Assembly (NCBI GenBank): GCA_018644665.1
Contig: JABGQA010000088.1
Coordinates: 1 to 64,000, forward strand
Origin: Candidatus Poribacteria bacterium
Lineage (GTDB): Bacteria > Poribacteria > WGA-4E > GCA-2687025
Length of the DNA stretch: 64,000 nucleotides
Direction: 5' to 3'
This document shows positions 45,780-53,026 of the stretch, piece by piece. The notes under the pieces were generated by a model, which saw only the letters and a program-made list of their open reading frames with translations, was not told where the DNA came from and made no database searches. Made by a program: the position numbers and the translations under genes. The first letter of the stretch is position 1. Every line of letters starts with the position of its first letter.

Positions 45780-47451
45780 GCGGCTTGTCGAAGCATACGA
45801 GCGTCTGGATGTGGTTCCGGCATTTCACCGGAAGCGCGCGGTGCGCTGGGTCATCCATGTCGCTCTTGATGGTCGATATCTGGGCCTTGAGTCGGCCACA
45901 AGCGCGGACGGCGCCCCCATGCAGCGGATCGCGCCTTACTGTCGCCGCTCGGGCACAGCGCCTCCTCCCTGCCTACTGGCCGATCGCGTGATCTATACGC
46001 TAGGCGTGACGTCAACCGGATTGCTATCGGACGCAGCGGCGCCTCGCCACGCCGCCTATGCAACACTCGTGCGTCAGTGCGCCGCACAGACGGGGGATGC
46101 ACGCGTGCGCGCCGTAGCCGCGTTCCTACGCTCGCAGGTCGAAGAGGCGCGCGCCGGCCTGCCGGCCGAGCTGTGCGTTGGTGACACGATCCTGTTCCGG
46201 GTAGGTAAGACGTTCCCAACGGATCTACCGGCGGTCCAGGAATTCTGGCAGGAGATGCAGGCCACCAAGCTGGTCCGATCTGGAGCAGTGGTTGCGGATT
46301 GCGTCGTCTGTGGAACCGAAGGACCGGCGGTGCGCCGAATGCCCGTAGAACTGCACCTTGGACGGGAACGTGTTCAGATGATCTCCGCAGACAAGGGCGC
46401 GTACGAATCGTATGGACTCAAGGCCTCCGAGACGGCGCCGACGTGTCCCGACTGCGCCGTAAAACACGGGCACGCCGCGGACTACCTGATGACATCGCCC
46501 GACCACCGTTACCGCCTCGGCGATCTCGCCTTCCTGTTCTGGACGGCGTCGGGAGCTTCGCCCGACATCCTACAGCATGTGTGGGACCCACAACGGCACG
46601 CCGCCGCGCACCTTTCCTCGGGTGGGCCCGATCCTCCACTGCCAACAGGGAGGACCGACCGGCTGCACATCGCGGCGGTAACGACCAACACCTCGCGGTT
46701 GGTCGTTCGAGACTGGATAGAGACTGGGTTCACCCCGGCAACCAAAGCGCTGAGGGAGTACTTCCGACTCCAGGAATTGGCGTCCGTAGAGGACGGACAT
46801 CCGAAGCCGCTTAGCCTGTACGCGCTATCTGCCGCCGCAGCGCCCGCTGGGGGAGACATCTCCGCGTCCATACCCGTCGCGATCCTGCGATGCGCCGTGC
46901 TAGGCGAACCCCTCCCCCTCTCACTCGTCCGGCACGCGCTCCGGCGGGCTCGCTCCGATGTGGAGTTCCGCATCACCTACCCCCGCGCCGTGCTTATCAA
47001 GATGACCCTCAACTCCCAGGCCAGGAAGGAGGAAGCGAAGATGACTCCGTCCCTCGACCGGGGGTCTGGACACCCCGCCTACAACTACGGTCGCCTGCTG
47101 TGCGTCCTCGACGAAGTGCAGCGTCGGACTCTCGGAGCCATGAGCGCCACCATGGCGGATAGATGCTTCGCCACGGCGAGCACGGCTCCCGGGGCAGTGT
47201 TCCCTCGTCTGCTGCGCGCGACGCAATACCATCTCGCCGATTTGCGACGGCGTAGTCCCGGCGCGTCGCGCGCCCTTCAGCGCGAAATCGCGGGGATCGT
47301 CAACGCCGTGCCCGCTCCGTTCCGCACAACGCTTACCCTGGAAGAGCAGGGGATGTTCGCGATCGGCTACTACCATCAGCGGGCAGACAACGCTGAGGGA
47401 TTCCGAGACCGAACCGCGCCGGCCTCTGATATCGCGGCCGGGGGTGGCTGA
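45769..47451 (+). CDS. cas8c: type I-C Cascade large subunit Cas8c (Csd1)
   Basis: A 560-residue protein from a GTG at 45769 with GGAGG eight bases upstream; it begins VLLRRLVEAYERLDVV, the family's standard start. Family features include the zinc-finger-like CVVCGTEGPAVRR paired with APTCPDCAVKHG, MISADKGAYESYGLKASETA, the LAFLFWTASGASPDILQHVW block, PLSLYALSAAAAPAGGDIS and the C-terminal GYYHQRAD. Cas8c recognises the PAM and holds the target DNA. The gene overlaps cas5c by 11 bp and cas7c by one base (TGATG). A strong internal ribosome-binding site marks a separate small-subunit start inside its 3' end. The length and motifs indicate an intact protein. Confidence 0.93.
   Translation: MLLRRLVEAYERLDVVPAFHRKRAVRWVIHVALDGRYLGLESATSADGAPMQRIAPYCRRSGTAPPPCLLADRVIYTLGVTSTGLLSDAAAPRHAAYATLVRQCAAQTGDARVRAVAAFLRSQVEEARAGLPAELCVGDTILFRVGKTFPTDLPAVQEFWQEMQATKLVRSGAVVADCVVCGTEGPAVRRMPVELHLGRERVQMISADKGAYESYGLKASETAPTCPDCAVKHGHAADYLMTSPDHRYRLGDLAFLFWTASGASPDILQHVWDPQRHAAAHLSSGGPDPPLPTGRTDRLHIAAVTTNTSRLVVRDWIETGFTPATKALREYFRLQELASVEDGHPKPLSLYALSAAAAPAGGDISASIPVAILRCAVLGEPLPLSLVRHALRRARSDVEFRITYPRAVLIKMTLNSQARKEEAKMTPSLDRGSGHPAYNYGRLLCVLDEVQRRTLGAMSATMADRCFATASTAPGAVFPRLLRATQYHLADLRRRSPGASRALQREIAGIVNAVPAPFRTTLTLEEQGMFAIGYYHQRADNAEGFRDRTAPASDIAAGGG
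47041..47451 (+). CDS. cas11c: internally translated small subunit Cas11c within cas8c
   Basis: Inside cas8c, in the same frame, AGGAGG (47027-47032) lies eight bases before ATG at 47041. Translation from there gives 136 residues (MTPSLDRGSGHPAYNYGRLL to the cas8c stop), a helical protein. In type I-C systems the small subunit Cas11c is known to be produced by internal initiation in the 3' part of cas8c and to have about this size. The match in position, length and ribosome-binding site strength makes this a good prediction, but no expression evidence is available. Confidence 0.7.
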   Translation: MTPSLDRGSGHPAYNYGRLLCVLDEVQRRTLGAMSATMADRCFATASTAPGAVFPRLLRATQYHLADLRRRSPGASRALQREIAGIVNAVPAPFRTTLTLEEQGMFAIGYYHQRADNAEGFRDRTAPASDIAAGGG

Positions 47452-48371
47452 TGGCAGCGGCGCACCTCGACGCGACACGTCGTCACGACTTCGTCTTCAT
47501 GTTCGACGTCGTCGACGGAAACCCGAACGGCGACCCCGACGCCGGCAACCAGCCGCGCACGGATCTAGAGACGCAGCATGGCATCGTCACGGACGTCAGC
47601 ACCAAGCGGAAGATCCGCGACTACGTGGACGTCGCGCGCGGAGATCAGGAACGCTACAAGATCTACGTGCAGCGGCGATCCGTTCTCACGGAAAAGCGTC
47701 AACGGGCGTACGCGGCCGCCGGCATCACCCCGGTCGGCACTCGCTCGCCTGACGACGCGAGTAAGGAGGCCGAAGTGCGCGACTGGATGTGCGCCAACTT
47801 CTACGACATCCGGGCCTTCGGGGCTGTGATGGCGCTTCAGGCGAATTGCGGCCAGGTCCGCGGACCCATGCAGCTTACCTTCGCGCGCTCGGTGGACCGC
47901 ATCGCACCACAAGAGTTGGCCATCGTCCGCGTGGCCGTGGAAAGCACGCGCATGGGTGAAGGACACGATGGTGGGGATGGGGAAGCCCCCTCTTACCGCG
48001 GCACCATGGGCCGGCGATCCGTGGTCCCGTACGCGTTGTATCGCGGTCACGGGTTCTACAGCCCGCACTCAGCGAAGCTGACGGGGTTCGACGACGACGA
48101 CATGTCGCTGTTCTGGGAGGCCCTCGCAGGCGCATGGGAGCTGGACAGGTCCTCGGCTCGAGGAATGATGTCCTTCCGTGGCGCGTACGTGTTCAGCCAC
48201 GACAACCCTCTGGGAAACGCGCCCGCGCACGCTCTGTTCGAGAGGATCACCACAGCGAGAACCCAGACAGGCGTCGAGAGTCCGCCGCGCGCCTTCTCCG
48301 ACTACACAGTGCACGCGCGATCCGAAGACATGCCCAACGGCGTGGCGCTAGCGACGCTAGGAGTTGAGTAG
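47451..48371 (+). CDS. cas7c: type I-C Cascade backbone Cas7c (Csd2)
   Basis: A 306-residue RAMP protein of the Csd2 group. Motifs: FVFMFDVVDGNPNGDPDAGN (the family signature), TDVSTKRKIRDYVDV, FYDIRAFGAVMALQANCGQV then RGPMQLTFARSVD, and RRSVVPYALYRGHGFYSPHS. Several copies coat the crRNA in Cascade. The start overlaps the cas8c stop by one base. In complete I-C loci it is followed by cas4, cas1 and cas2; here the stop is followed after eight bases by an ATG of only three codons and then a CRISPR-like repeat. The protein itself looks intact. Confidence 0.94.
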   Translation: MAAAHLDATRRHDFVFMFDVVDGNPNGDPDAGNQPRTDLETQHGIVTDVSTKRKIRDYVDVARGDQERYKIYVQRRSVLTEKRQRAYAAAGITPVGTRSPDDASKEAEVRDWMCANFYDIRAFGAVMALQANCGQVRGPMQLTFARSVDRIAPQELAIVRVAVESTRMGEGHDGGDGEAPSYRGTMGRRSVVPYALYRGHGFYSPHSAKLTGFDDDDMSLFWEALAGAWELDRSSARGMMSFRGAYVFSHDNPLGNAPAHALFERITTARTQTGVESPPRAFSDYTVHARSEDMPNGVALATLGVE

Positions 48372-48389
48372 AGGAGGCAATGGTCGATT
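48372..48389 (+). pseudogene. three-codon stump of the gene after cas7c (probably cas4)
   Basis: Directly after the cas7c stop is a strong Shine-Dalgarno, GAGGAGG, then ATG GTC GAT TAG starting at 48380. A ribosome-binding site this good with only three codons behind it suggests the beginning of a lost gene. In type I-C operons this position belongs to cas4. The CRISPR-like repeat begins at the same point, so the deletion end would be at about 48388. Confidence 0.4.
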
Positions 48390-48421
48390 AGCATCCACAC
48401 CTTGTGGATGAGGGTTGAAAC
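48390..48421 (+). CRISPR. single orphan CRISPR-like repeat
   Basis: A 32-nt element with the features of a type I-C repeat: an 8-bp stem CATCCACA (48392-48399) and TGTGGATG (48403-48410) with loop CCT, then AGGGTTGAAAC (48411-48421). The ending GTTGAAAC is the usual repeat 3' end and would give an 11-nt crRNA 5' handle after Cas5c cleavage. No second copy is found at the expected spacing of about 65-70 bp or elsewhere in the next 400 bp. It begins 18 bp after cas7c on the same strand, so it could be transcribed with the cas operon. The 5' boundary is assumed from the 32-nt norm. Confidence 0.65.
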
Positions 48422-48452
48422 GCCTGCAAGAACGATGGCCCCGGCAACGCAA

Positions 48453-48487
48453 GCCGCCCCGTGCACGTACCGACGACGCGGGGCGGC
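48453..48487. other. GC-rich hairpin downstream of the orphan repeat
   Basis: GCCGCCCCG (48453-48461) is the perfect inverted complement of CGGGGCGGC (48479-48487), with a 17-nt loop. It begins 31 nt after the end of the repeat, about one spacer length. No T-tract follows. It might stop transcription of the cas operon or define the 3' end of a crRNA-like transcript. The rest of 48488-48775 shows nothing recognisable. Confidence 0.45.
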
Positions 48488-48775
48488 AACTCCATGCTGC
48501 TATGGATCAGGTGCTGACCCCCGCGCGCCAATGCCATCCGCACTCCCGTGCCCCGAAGGCGGCTGATCCTCTGATGGATGAATACGTGACCCGAGTCGGC
48601 AGGGGTGTCGCGAAGGCGTTCACACGCGTGGGATGCGCTCTGGCGGCTCCATATTACATGTCATGGCCCAGCTCGGGACGCTGATATGAGCGCCTGCACG
48701 CGACTGGGATGCGCCGGCGTGCTAGCTCGACAGTGAGGGACATTCCCGACCACGCGGTGCACCGCGGTTGCGTGC

Positions 48776-50359
48776 TCAGGGCCCGCCGTCGTGTCGGCCT
48801 GCCTTAGTGTGGCCGCCGCCGCCCGGCGTCTCGATTCGCACGACATCGCCCGCGCCGAGATGCAGCGTGACCTTCCCTGGCGCCTCGGACTCCTCGCCAT
48901 CGCGGATGACGACGTTACGACCCGTCTTGCCCGGCTTCGCGCCGGCGAGGCCGTACGGCGGAAACTTCCGGCGCTCCGCCAGGATCGTCACCTGCGCGTC
49001 GCTCAGCAGTTCGACCTCGCGGTTGACGCCATCGCCACCGCGGAAGGCCCCGTCGCCGCCGGAGCCACGTCGCACGCTGTACTCGCGCACTCGGAACGGG
49101 TACGCGTACTCCAGCGCCTCGACGGGTGTGTTCATCGTGTTCGTCATGTGGTTGTGGATCGCGTCGGCGCCGTCCTTGCCGGGCCGGGCGCCCATGCCAC
49201 CCGCGATGGTCTCGTAATAGGCGTAGGGCTCGTCGCGGGCGGGGTTCCATCCCCCGATGGTGACGTTGTTCATGGTCCCCTGGCTCGCCGCCGGGACGCG
49301 CTCGGGGCACGCCTGCGCCAATGCTCCGAGCAGCGTGTCCGTGATGCGCTGCGACGTCTCGACGTTTCCGCCCGCCACCGCGGCTGGACGCCGCGCGTTC
49401 ACGACGCTCCCCTCCGGCGCGATGACGCGGATCGGCGCGTGACACCCCGCGTTCGACGGTATGTCGAGACCGATGAGCGCGCGGAAGACGTAGTACGTCG
49501 CCGAAAGCGTGATGGCGTAGACAGCGTTCACGTTGCCGGCGCACTGCGGCGCGCTGCCCGTGAAATCGACCGTCGCTTCGTCGCCATCCACCGTCACGGC
49601 GACGCGTATCTCGACGGGGTCCGAAGTCACGCCGTCGTTGTCGAGGAAGTCAGCGTACTCGTGGCGGCCGTCGGGCAGCGTCTCGATGAGGCGGCGGGTC
49701 ATGCGCTCCGAGTAAGCCAGCAGGGCCGACATGTACTCGGTCGCGTCGTCAACGCCGTACCTCGCGATGAGCGCCCTTAGCCGTTCGGCGCCCTTGTGGT
49801 TCGCGGCCAACTGCGCCCGCAGGTCTCCGGCGCGCTCGTCCGGCGTGCGGACGTTCGCGAGGAGCATCGCCCATAGCGCTTCGTTCGTCTCGCCCGCCTC
49901 TATGAGCTTGAGCGGAGGGATGATGACGCCTTCCTGGTACAACTCGCGCGACAGCGGCATCGACCCCGGCGACATGCCACCCACGTCCGCGTGGTGCGCG
50001 CGATTCGCCGCGAAACCAAGCAGCGTCCCATCATCGAGATGGATCGGCGTCACGAGCGTGATGTCTGGCAGATGCGTGCCGCCCAGGAACGGGTCGTTCA
50101 GGATGGCGACATCGCCAGGGACGAACTCGAACGCCTCGATGCACGCCCGCACGGACAGCGGCATCGCGCCGAGATGGACGGGGATGTGCGCCGCCTGCGC
50201 GATCATGCGTCCCGATGCGTCGAACAGGGCGCAGGAGAAATCGCGCCGCTCCTTGATGTTCGGCGAGTAGGCGGTACGGCGGAGAACGACGCCCATCTCG
50301 TCTGCGACGGAGGCGAACAGGTGCTTGAACACTTCCAGCCGGACGGGATCGTGCGTCAT
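48776..50359 (-). CDS. hyuB: hydantoinase/oxoprolinase B subunit family (HyuB)
   Basis: A 527-residue protein of normal length for N-methylhydantoinase B/HyuB. Signature regions: DPVRLEVFKHLFASVADEMG, NIKERRDFSCALFDASGRMI, AAHIPVHLGAMPLSV, NDPFLGGTHLPDITLVTPIH, AANRAHHADVGGMSPGSMP, and the glycine-rich end IETPGGGGHTKAG. It acts with HyuA in ATP-dependent opening of cyclic amides such as hydantoins, oxoproline or caprolactam; the substrate here is unknown. Its ATG overlaps the hyuA stop by 4 bp. A second fragment of the same 3' end lies at 44.1 kb, on the far side of the cas genes. Confidence 0.93.
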   Translation of the reverse strand: MTHDPVRLEVFKHLFASVADEMGVVLRRTAYSPNIKERRDFSCALFDASGRMIAQAAHIPVHLGAMPLSVRACIEAFEFVPGDVAILNDPFLGGTHLPDITLVTPIHLDDGTLLGFAANRAHHADVGGMSPGSMPLSRELYQEGVIIPPLKLIEAGETNEALWAMLLANVRTPDERAGDLRAQLAANHKGAERLRALIARYGVDDATEYMSALLAYSERMTRRLIETLPDGRHEYADFLDNDGVTSDPVEIRVAVTVDGDEATVDFTGSAPQCAGNVNAVYAITLSATYYVFRALIGLDIPSNAGCHAPIRVIAPEGSVVNARRPAAVAGGNVETSQRITDTLLGALAQACPERVPAASQGTMNNVTIGGWNPARDEPYAYYETIAGGMGARPGKDGADAIHNHMTNTMNTPVEALEYAYPFRVREYSVRRGSGGDGAFRGGDGVNREVELLSDAQVTILAERRKFPPYGLAGAKPGKTGRNVVIRDGEESEAPGKVTLHLGAGDVVRIETPGGGGHTKAGRHDGGP

Positions 50360-52353
50360 GTCGCGCTCACCTCTACCAGGACGTTTCGCCGGGCGTCGAC
50401 GCAGGCGCGATCACCGTCGCCTAGCAGGATCGTAGTGTCGCGCTGCATGATGACCGCCGGGCCCACGATGCGCGAACCTGGGCGTAGCGCCTCGCCGTCG
50501 TAGAAATCGGCCTCGACCACTCCGCCCGCGAGGACGACCTCCCGGCGCTCCCGTCTCGCCACGGAAGGATCGTCCCCTTCGACATCCTCGACCCGAAGCG
50601 CCGGAGTCGGCGTGCTCCCTACCGCACGGACGCGCAGATTCACGATCTCTACCGGCGTGCCGGCGTCACCGTGCCCGTATCGCTCCTCGTGCGCGCGATG
50701 GAACGCCGCGGCGTAGTCGGCCGCGAACGGCACGGTGAGTTCGTAGGATTGGCCGCGGTAGCGCATGTCGAGTTCTCGATGCACGGTCACCTGCGTTTCC
50801 GACACGCCCTCCGCGACGGTCTCGGCCGCTCCGCGTTCGACGAGTGGGGCGAACATCTCCGCGAGGTCGTCAGCCGCTGTGTCGCCAGGCAGCATGACGG
50901 TGCGCACGTAGTCCTTCACGACATCCGCTACGAGCATGCCAAAGGCAGACAGCGTGGACGCCCCGTACGGGGCCAACACGCGGTCCATGCCGAGACCGCG
51001 CGCGAGGTCGCACGCGTGGAGACCGCCGGCGCCGCCGAACGACAGGAACACGAAGTCCGTCGGGTCGTGCCCCCGCTCGACGGAGATAACACGGACGGCG
51101 CGTTCCATGTGCGCGTTCACGACCGCCACCACCCCAAGAGCGGCCGTCTGTGCGACGGTCAACGAGCCCGCCGGCGTCAGGCCCGCCTGTCGCCCAAGCT
51201 CGTCCAATGCCTTCGTGGCGCGCGCGACATCCAGGGCCATTTCGCCGCCTAAGAATCGCTCCGGGGCCAGGCGGCCGAGAACGACGTTCGCGTCCGTGAC
51301 TGTAGGCCGGGAGCCACCACGGCGGTAGCAGACCGGCCCGGGGTCAGACCCCGCGCTTTCCGGCCCGACACGTAGCGCGCCGCCCGCGTCCACGTAGGCG
51401 ATGGACCCACCGCCGGAACCTACGGTGTGGATGTCGATCACGGGTATGCGTATGGGTAGTCCGCCGATCTCAGACTCCGTGGTCACCTGCGGCTCGCCCA
51501 GCGACAGGGAGACGTCCGTCGACGTGCCGCCCATGTCGAAACCGACCACGCGGTCGAATCCCGCCGCCTGCCCGACATGCACCGCCCCAACCACCCCGCC
51601 CGCCGGCCCCGAGAGTATCGTGCGCACGGCTTGGGTTCGGGCCTCGTCGGAGCGGATACTGCCGCCGTTGGACTGCATGATTCGGAAGTCTCGCCCCTTC
51701 AGGGCATCTTCGAGATGACCCAGGTAGCGGTTCAGTATCGGCGCGACGTAGGCGTTCACAGCGGTCGTGCTCGCGCGTTCGTATTCCCGGAACTCCGGCA
51801 GAATTTCAGCGGACGCGGAGACAAGGAATCCGGCGTCCCTCAGCGCGCGCGAGACGGTCGCCTCGTGTTCAGGACGCAGAAACGAGAACAGGAAGCACAG
51901 CGCCACCGACTCGGTCCGCGCCTCGCGTAGCGCGCCCGTGAGATCGGCGAAGTCCGACGCGTCTGGGGAGGCGAGCGCGACGCCATCGCGCGTCACGCGC
52001 TCCGTTAGCTCGAAGCAGAGGTCGGGCGGGACGAGCGGCTCGGGACGGTCACAGAAGAAGTCGTATATGTCGGTGCGCGTCTGCCGGGCGATCGTCAACA
52101 GGTCGCGGAAGCCGCGCGTCGTGACGAACGCCGTGCGCGCTCCCTTGCGCTCCAGCAGCGCGTTCGTGGCCACCGTCGAGCCATGCACGATGGTGGCCCC
52201 GCCACCCTCGGACACCCGGGCGAGGCCTTCGAGCACGGCGTGCGCCGGGTTGTCCGGGGTGGACAGGAGCTTGAAGGTCGTGATCTCCTCGCTGTGTTCG
52301 TCGAAGAGCACGAAGTCTGTGAACGTGCCGCCGATGTCGACGCCTATGCGCAT
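50356..52353 (-). CDS. hyuA: hydantoinase/oxoprolinase A subunit family (HyuA)
   Basis: About 665 residues from the ATG at 52353 (MRIGVDIGGTFTDFVLFDEH, the standard start; an earlier in-frame ATG adds 11 residues). ASKHA-type ATPase motifs: the N-terminal phosphate loop, IVHGSTVATNALLERKGA, ILSGPAGGVVGAVHVG, VVGFDMGGTSTDVSL, IDIHTVGSGGGSIAYVD, FVFLSFGGAGGLHACDLARG. It phosphorylates the lactam for hydrolysis with HyuB, which overlaps its stop. Upstream, only 41 bp separate it from the broken vapC stump, so its promoter must be short or lie within the vapBC remnant. The protein looks complete. Confidence 0.94.
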   Translation of the reverse strand: MRIGVDIGGTFTDFVLFDEHSEEITTFKLLSTPDNPAHAVLEGLARVSEGGGATIVHGSTVATNALLERKGARTAFVTTRGFRDLLTIARQTRTDIYDFFCDRPEPLVPPDLCFELTERVTRDGVALASPDASDFADLTGALREARTESVALCFLFSFLRPEHEATVSRALRDAGFLVSASAEILPEFREYERASTTAVNAYVAPILNRYLGHLEDALKGRDFRIMQSNGGSIRSDEARTQAVRTILSGPAGGVVGAVHVGQAAGFDRVVGFDMGGTSTDVSLSLGEPQVTTESEIGGLPIRIPVIDIHTVGSGGGSIAYVDAGGALRVGPESAGSDPGPVCYRRGGSRPTVTDANVVLGRLAPERFLGGEMALDVARATKALDELGRQAGLTPAGSLTVAQTAALGVVAVVNAHMERAVRVISVERGHDPTDFVFLSFGGAGGLHACDLARGLGMDRVLAPYGASTLSAFGMLVADVVKDYVRTVMLPGDTAADDLAEMFAPLVERGAAETVAEGVSETQVTVHRELDMRYRGQSYELTVPFAADYAAAFHRAHEERYGHGDAGTPVEIVNLRVRAVGSTPTPALRVEDVEGDDPSVARRERREVVLAGGVVEADFYDGEALRPGSRIVGPAVIMQRDTTILLGDGDRACVDARRNVLVEVSAT

Positions 52354-52394
52354 GTTCTGCGCGTGCTCCGGGTGGGTGGCGCCCAACGCGACAT

Positions 52395-52508
52395 CTACCG
52401 CCCTTCGTCAACGCCCGTAGGATCGAGAACATCGCTGACGAATTGGCTTCCGGGTTCGAGAACGTACTTCTTCACCACCGCGCTGGCATCGAAGTAGTAG
52501 TCCGCCAC
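52395..52508 (-). pseudogene. truncated VapC-type PIN toxin, 37 codons
   Basis: Immediately after the antitoxin stop, a GTG starts a short frame VADYYFDASAVVKKYVLEPG then SQFVSDVLDPTGVDEGR and stop. This is the beginning of a PIN-domain toxin (first catalytic Asp in YYFDASAVVKKYV, a family hallmark), normally about 130-150 residues. The remaining PIN acidic residues are lost, and hyuA begins 41 bp later, so the toxin cannot be active. The break probably dates from the arrival of the hyuAB operon or a deletion. Confidence 0.65.
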
Positions 52509-52772
52509 CTACCCACGATCCTCGATGAGCGTCTCAGAGACGGGCTTACCCTCGACCCGTATGGGCTTGAACCGCCGACCCCTTCTCGGACCGTTGGGGT
52601 CCGGTATTCGGTCAATGACACCCGCCGCTTGGAGCCGTAGATGGTATTCGGGAATGTCTTGGTCGTCGTATCTCTTGGCGAGGCGCTGCAAAGCGTCGCG
52701 GGCGGCGTCCAACTCCTCGTCTGCCAACTGTTCGACTAACAGACGTAGTTCACCACGTGTCGCGGTAGCCAT
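52509..52772 (-). CDS. VapB-like type II antitoxin
   Basis: An 87-residue protein. The first 40 residues are helical and acidic (ELRLLVEQLADEELDAARDA), like an oligomerisation/DNA-binding region. The C-terminal tail RFKPIRVEGKPVSETLIEDR matches the toxin-binding tail of small antitoxins next to PIN toxins. Its stop abuts the start of the truncated vapC gene, the usual antitoxin-first order. Without a working toxin it is probably a silent remnant, or could act in trans on other VapC proteins in the cell. Confidence 0.65.
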   Translation of the reverse strand: MATATRGELRLLVEQLADEELDAARDALQRLAKRYDDQDIPEYHLRLQAAGVIDRIPDPNGPRRGRRFKPIRVEGKPVSETLIEDRG

Positions 52773-53026
52773 ATTCAGAACCCCCAGAGTAGAGAACCCC
52801 AACGCGGCACGGTGGAATGGTAAGCGCCGCCACGGGGAAACGGAAGTCGCCACGCCACGTGCGGCCGCTCGTCGCCGGGGAACGGCTCGCAGATGCTCGG
52901 CTCCCTGAGGTACTCCACGACGGATCGCGGCGCCCCGATGGTGCACGGCTTGCATCGGCTCCGAGCATCGTGTTCCATGTTCGCCGTTCACACACGTCGA
53001 CCCACGGACGCCCAGAGGAGCGCGAC

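Noticed and set aside
48415..48684. 89-codon frame after the orphan repeat
   Set aside because: It starts inside the repeat, has no ribosome-binding site and an Arg/Pro/Ala composition typical of non-coding high-GC DNA.
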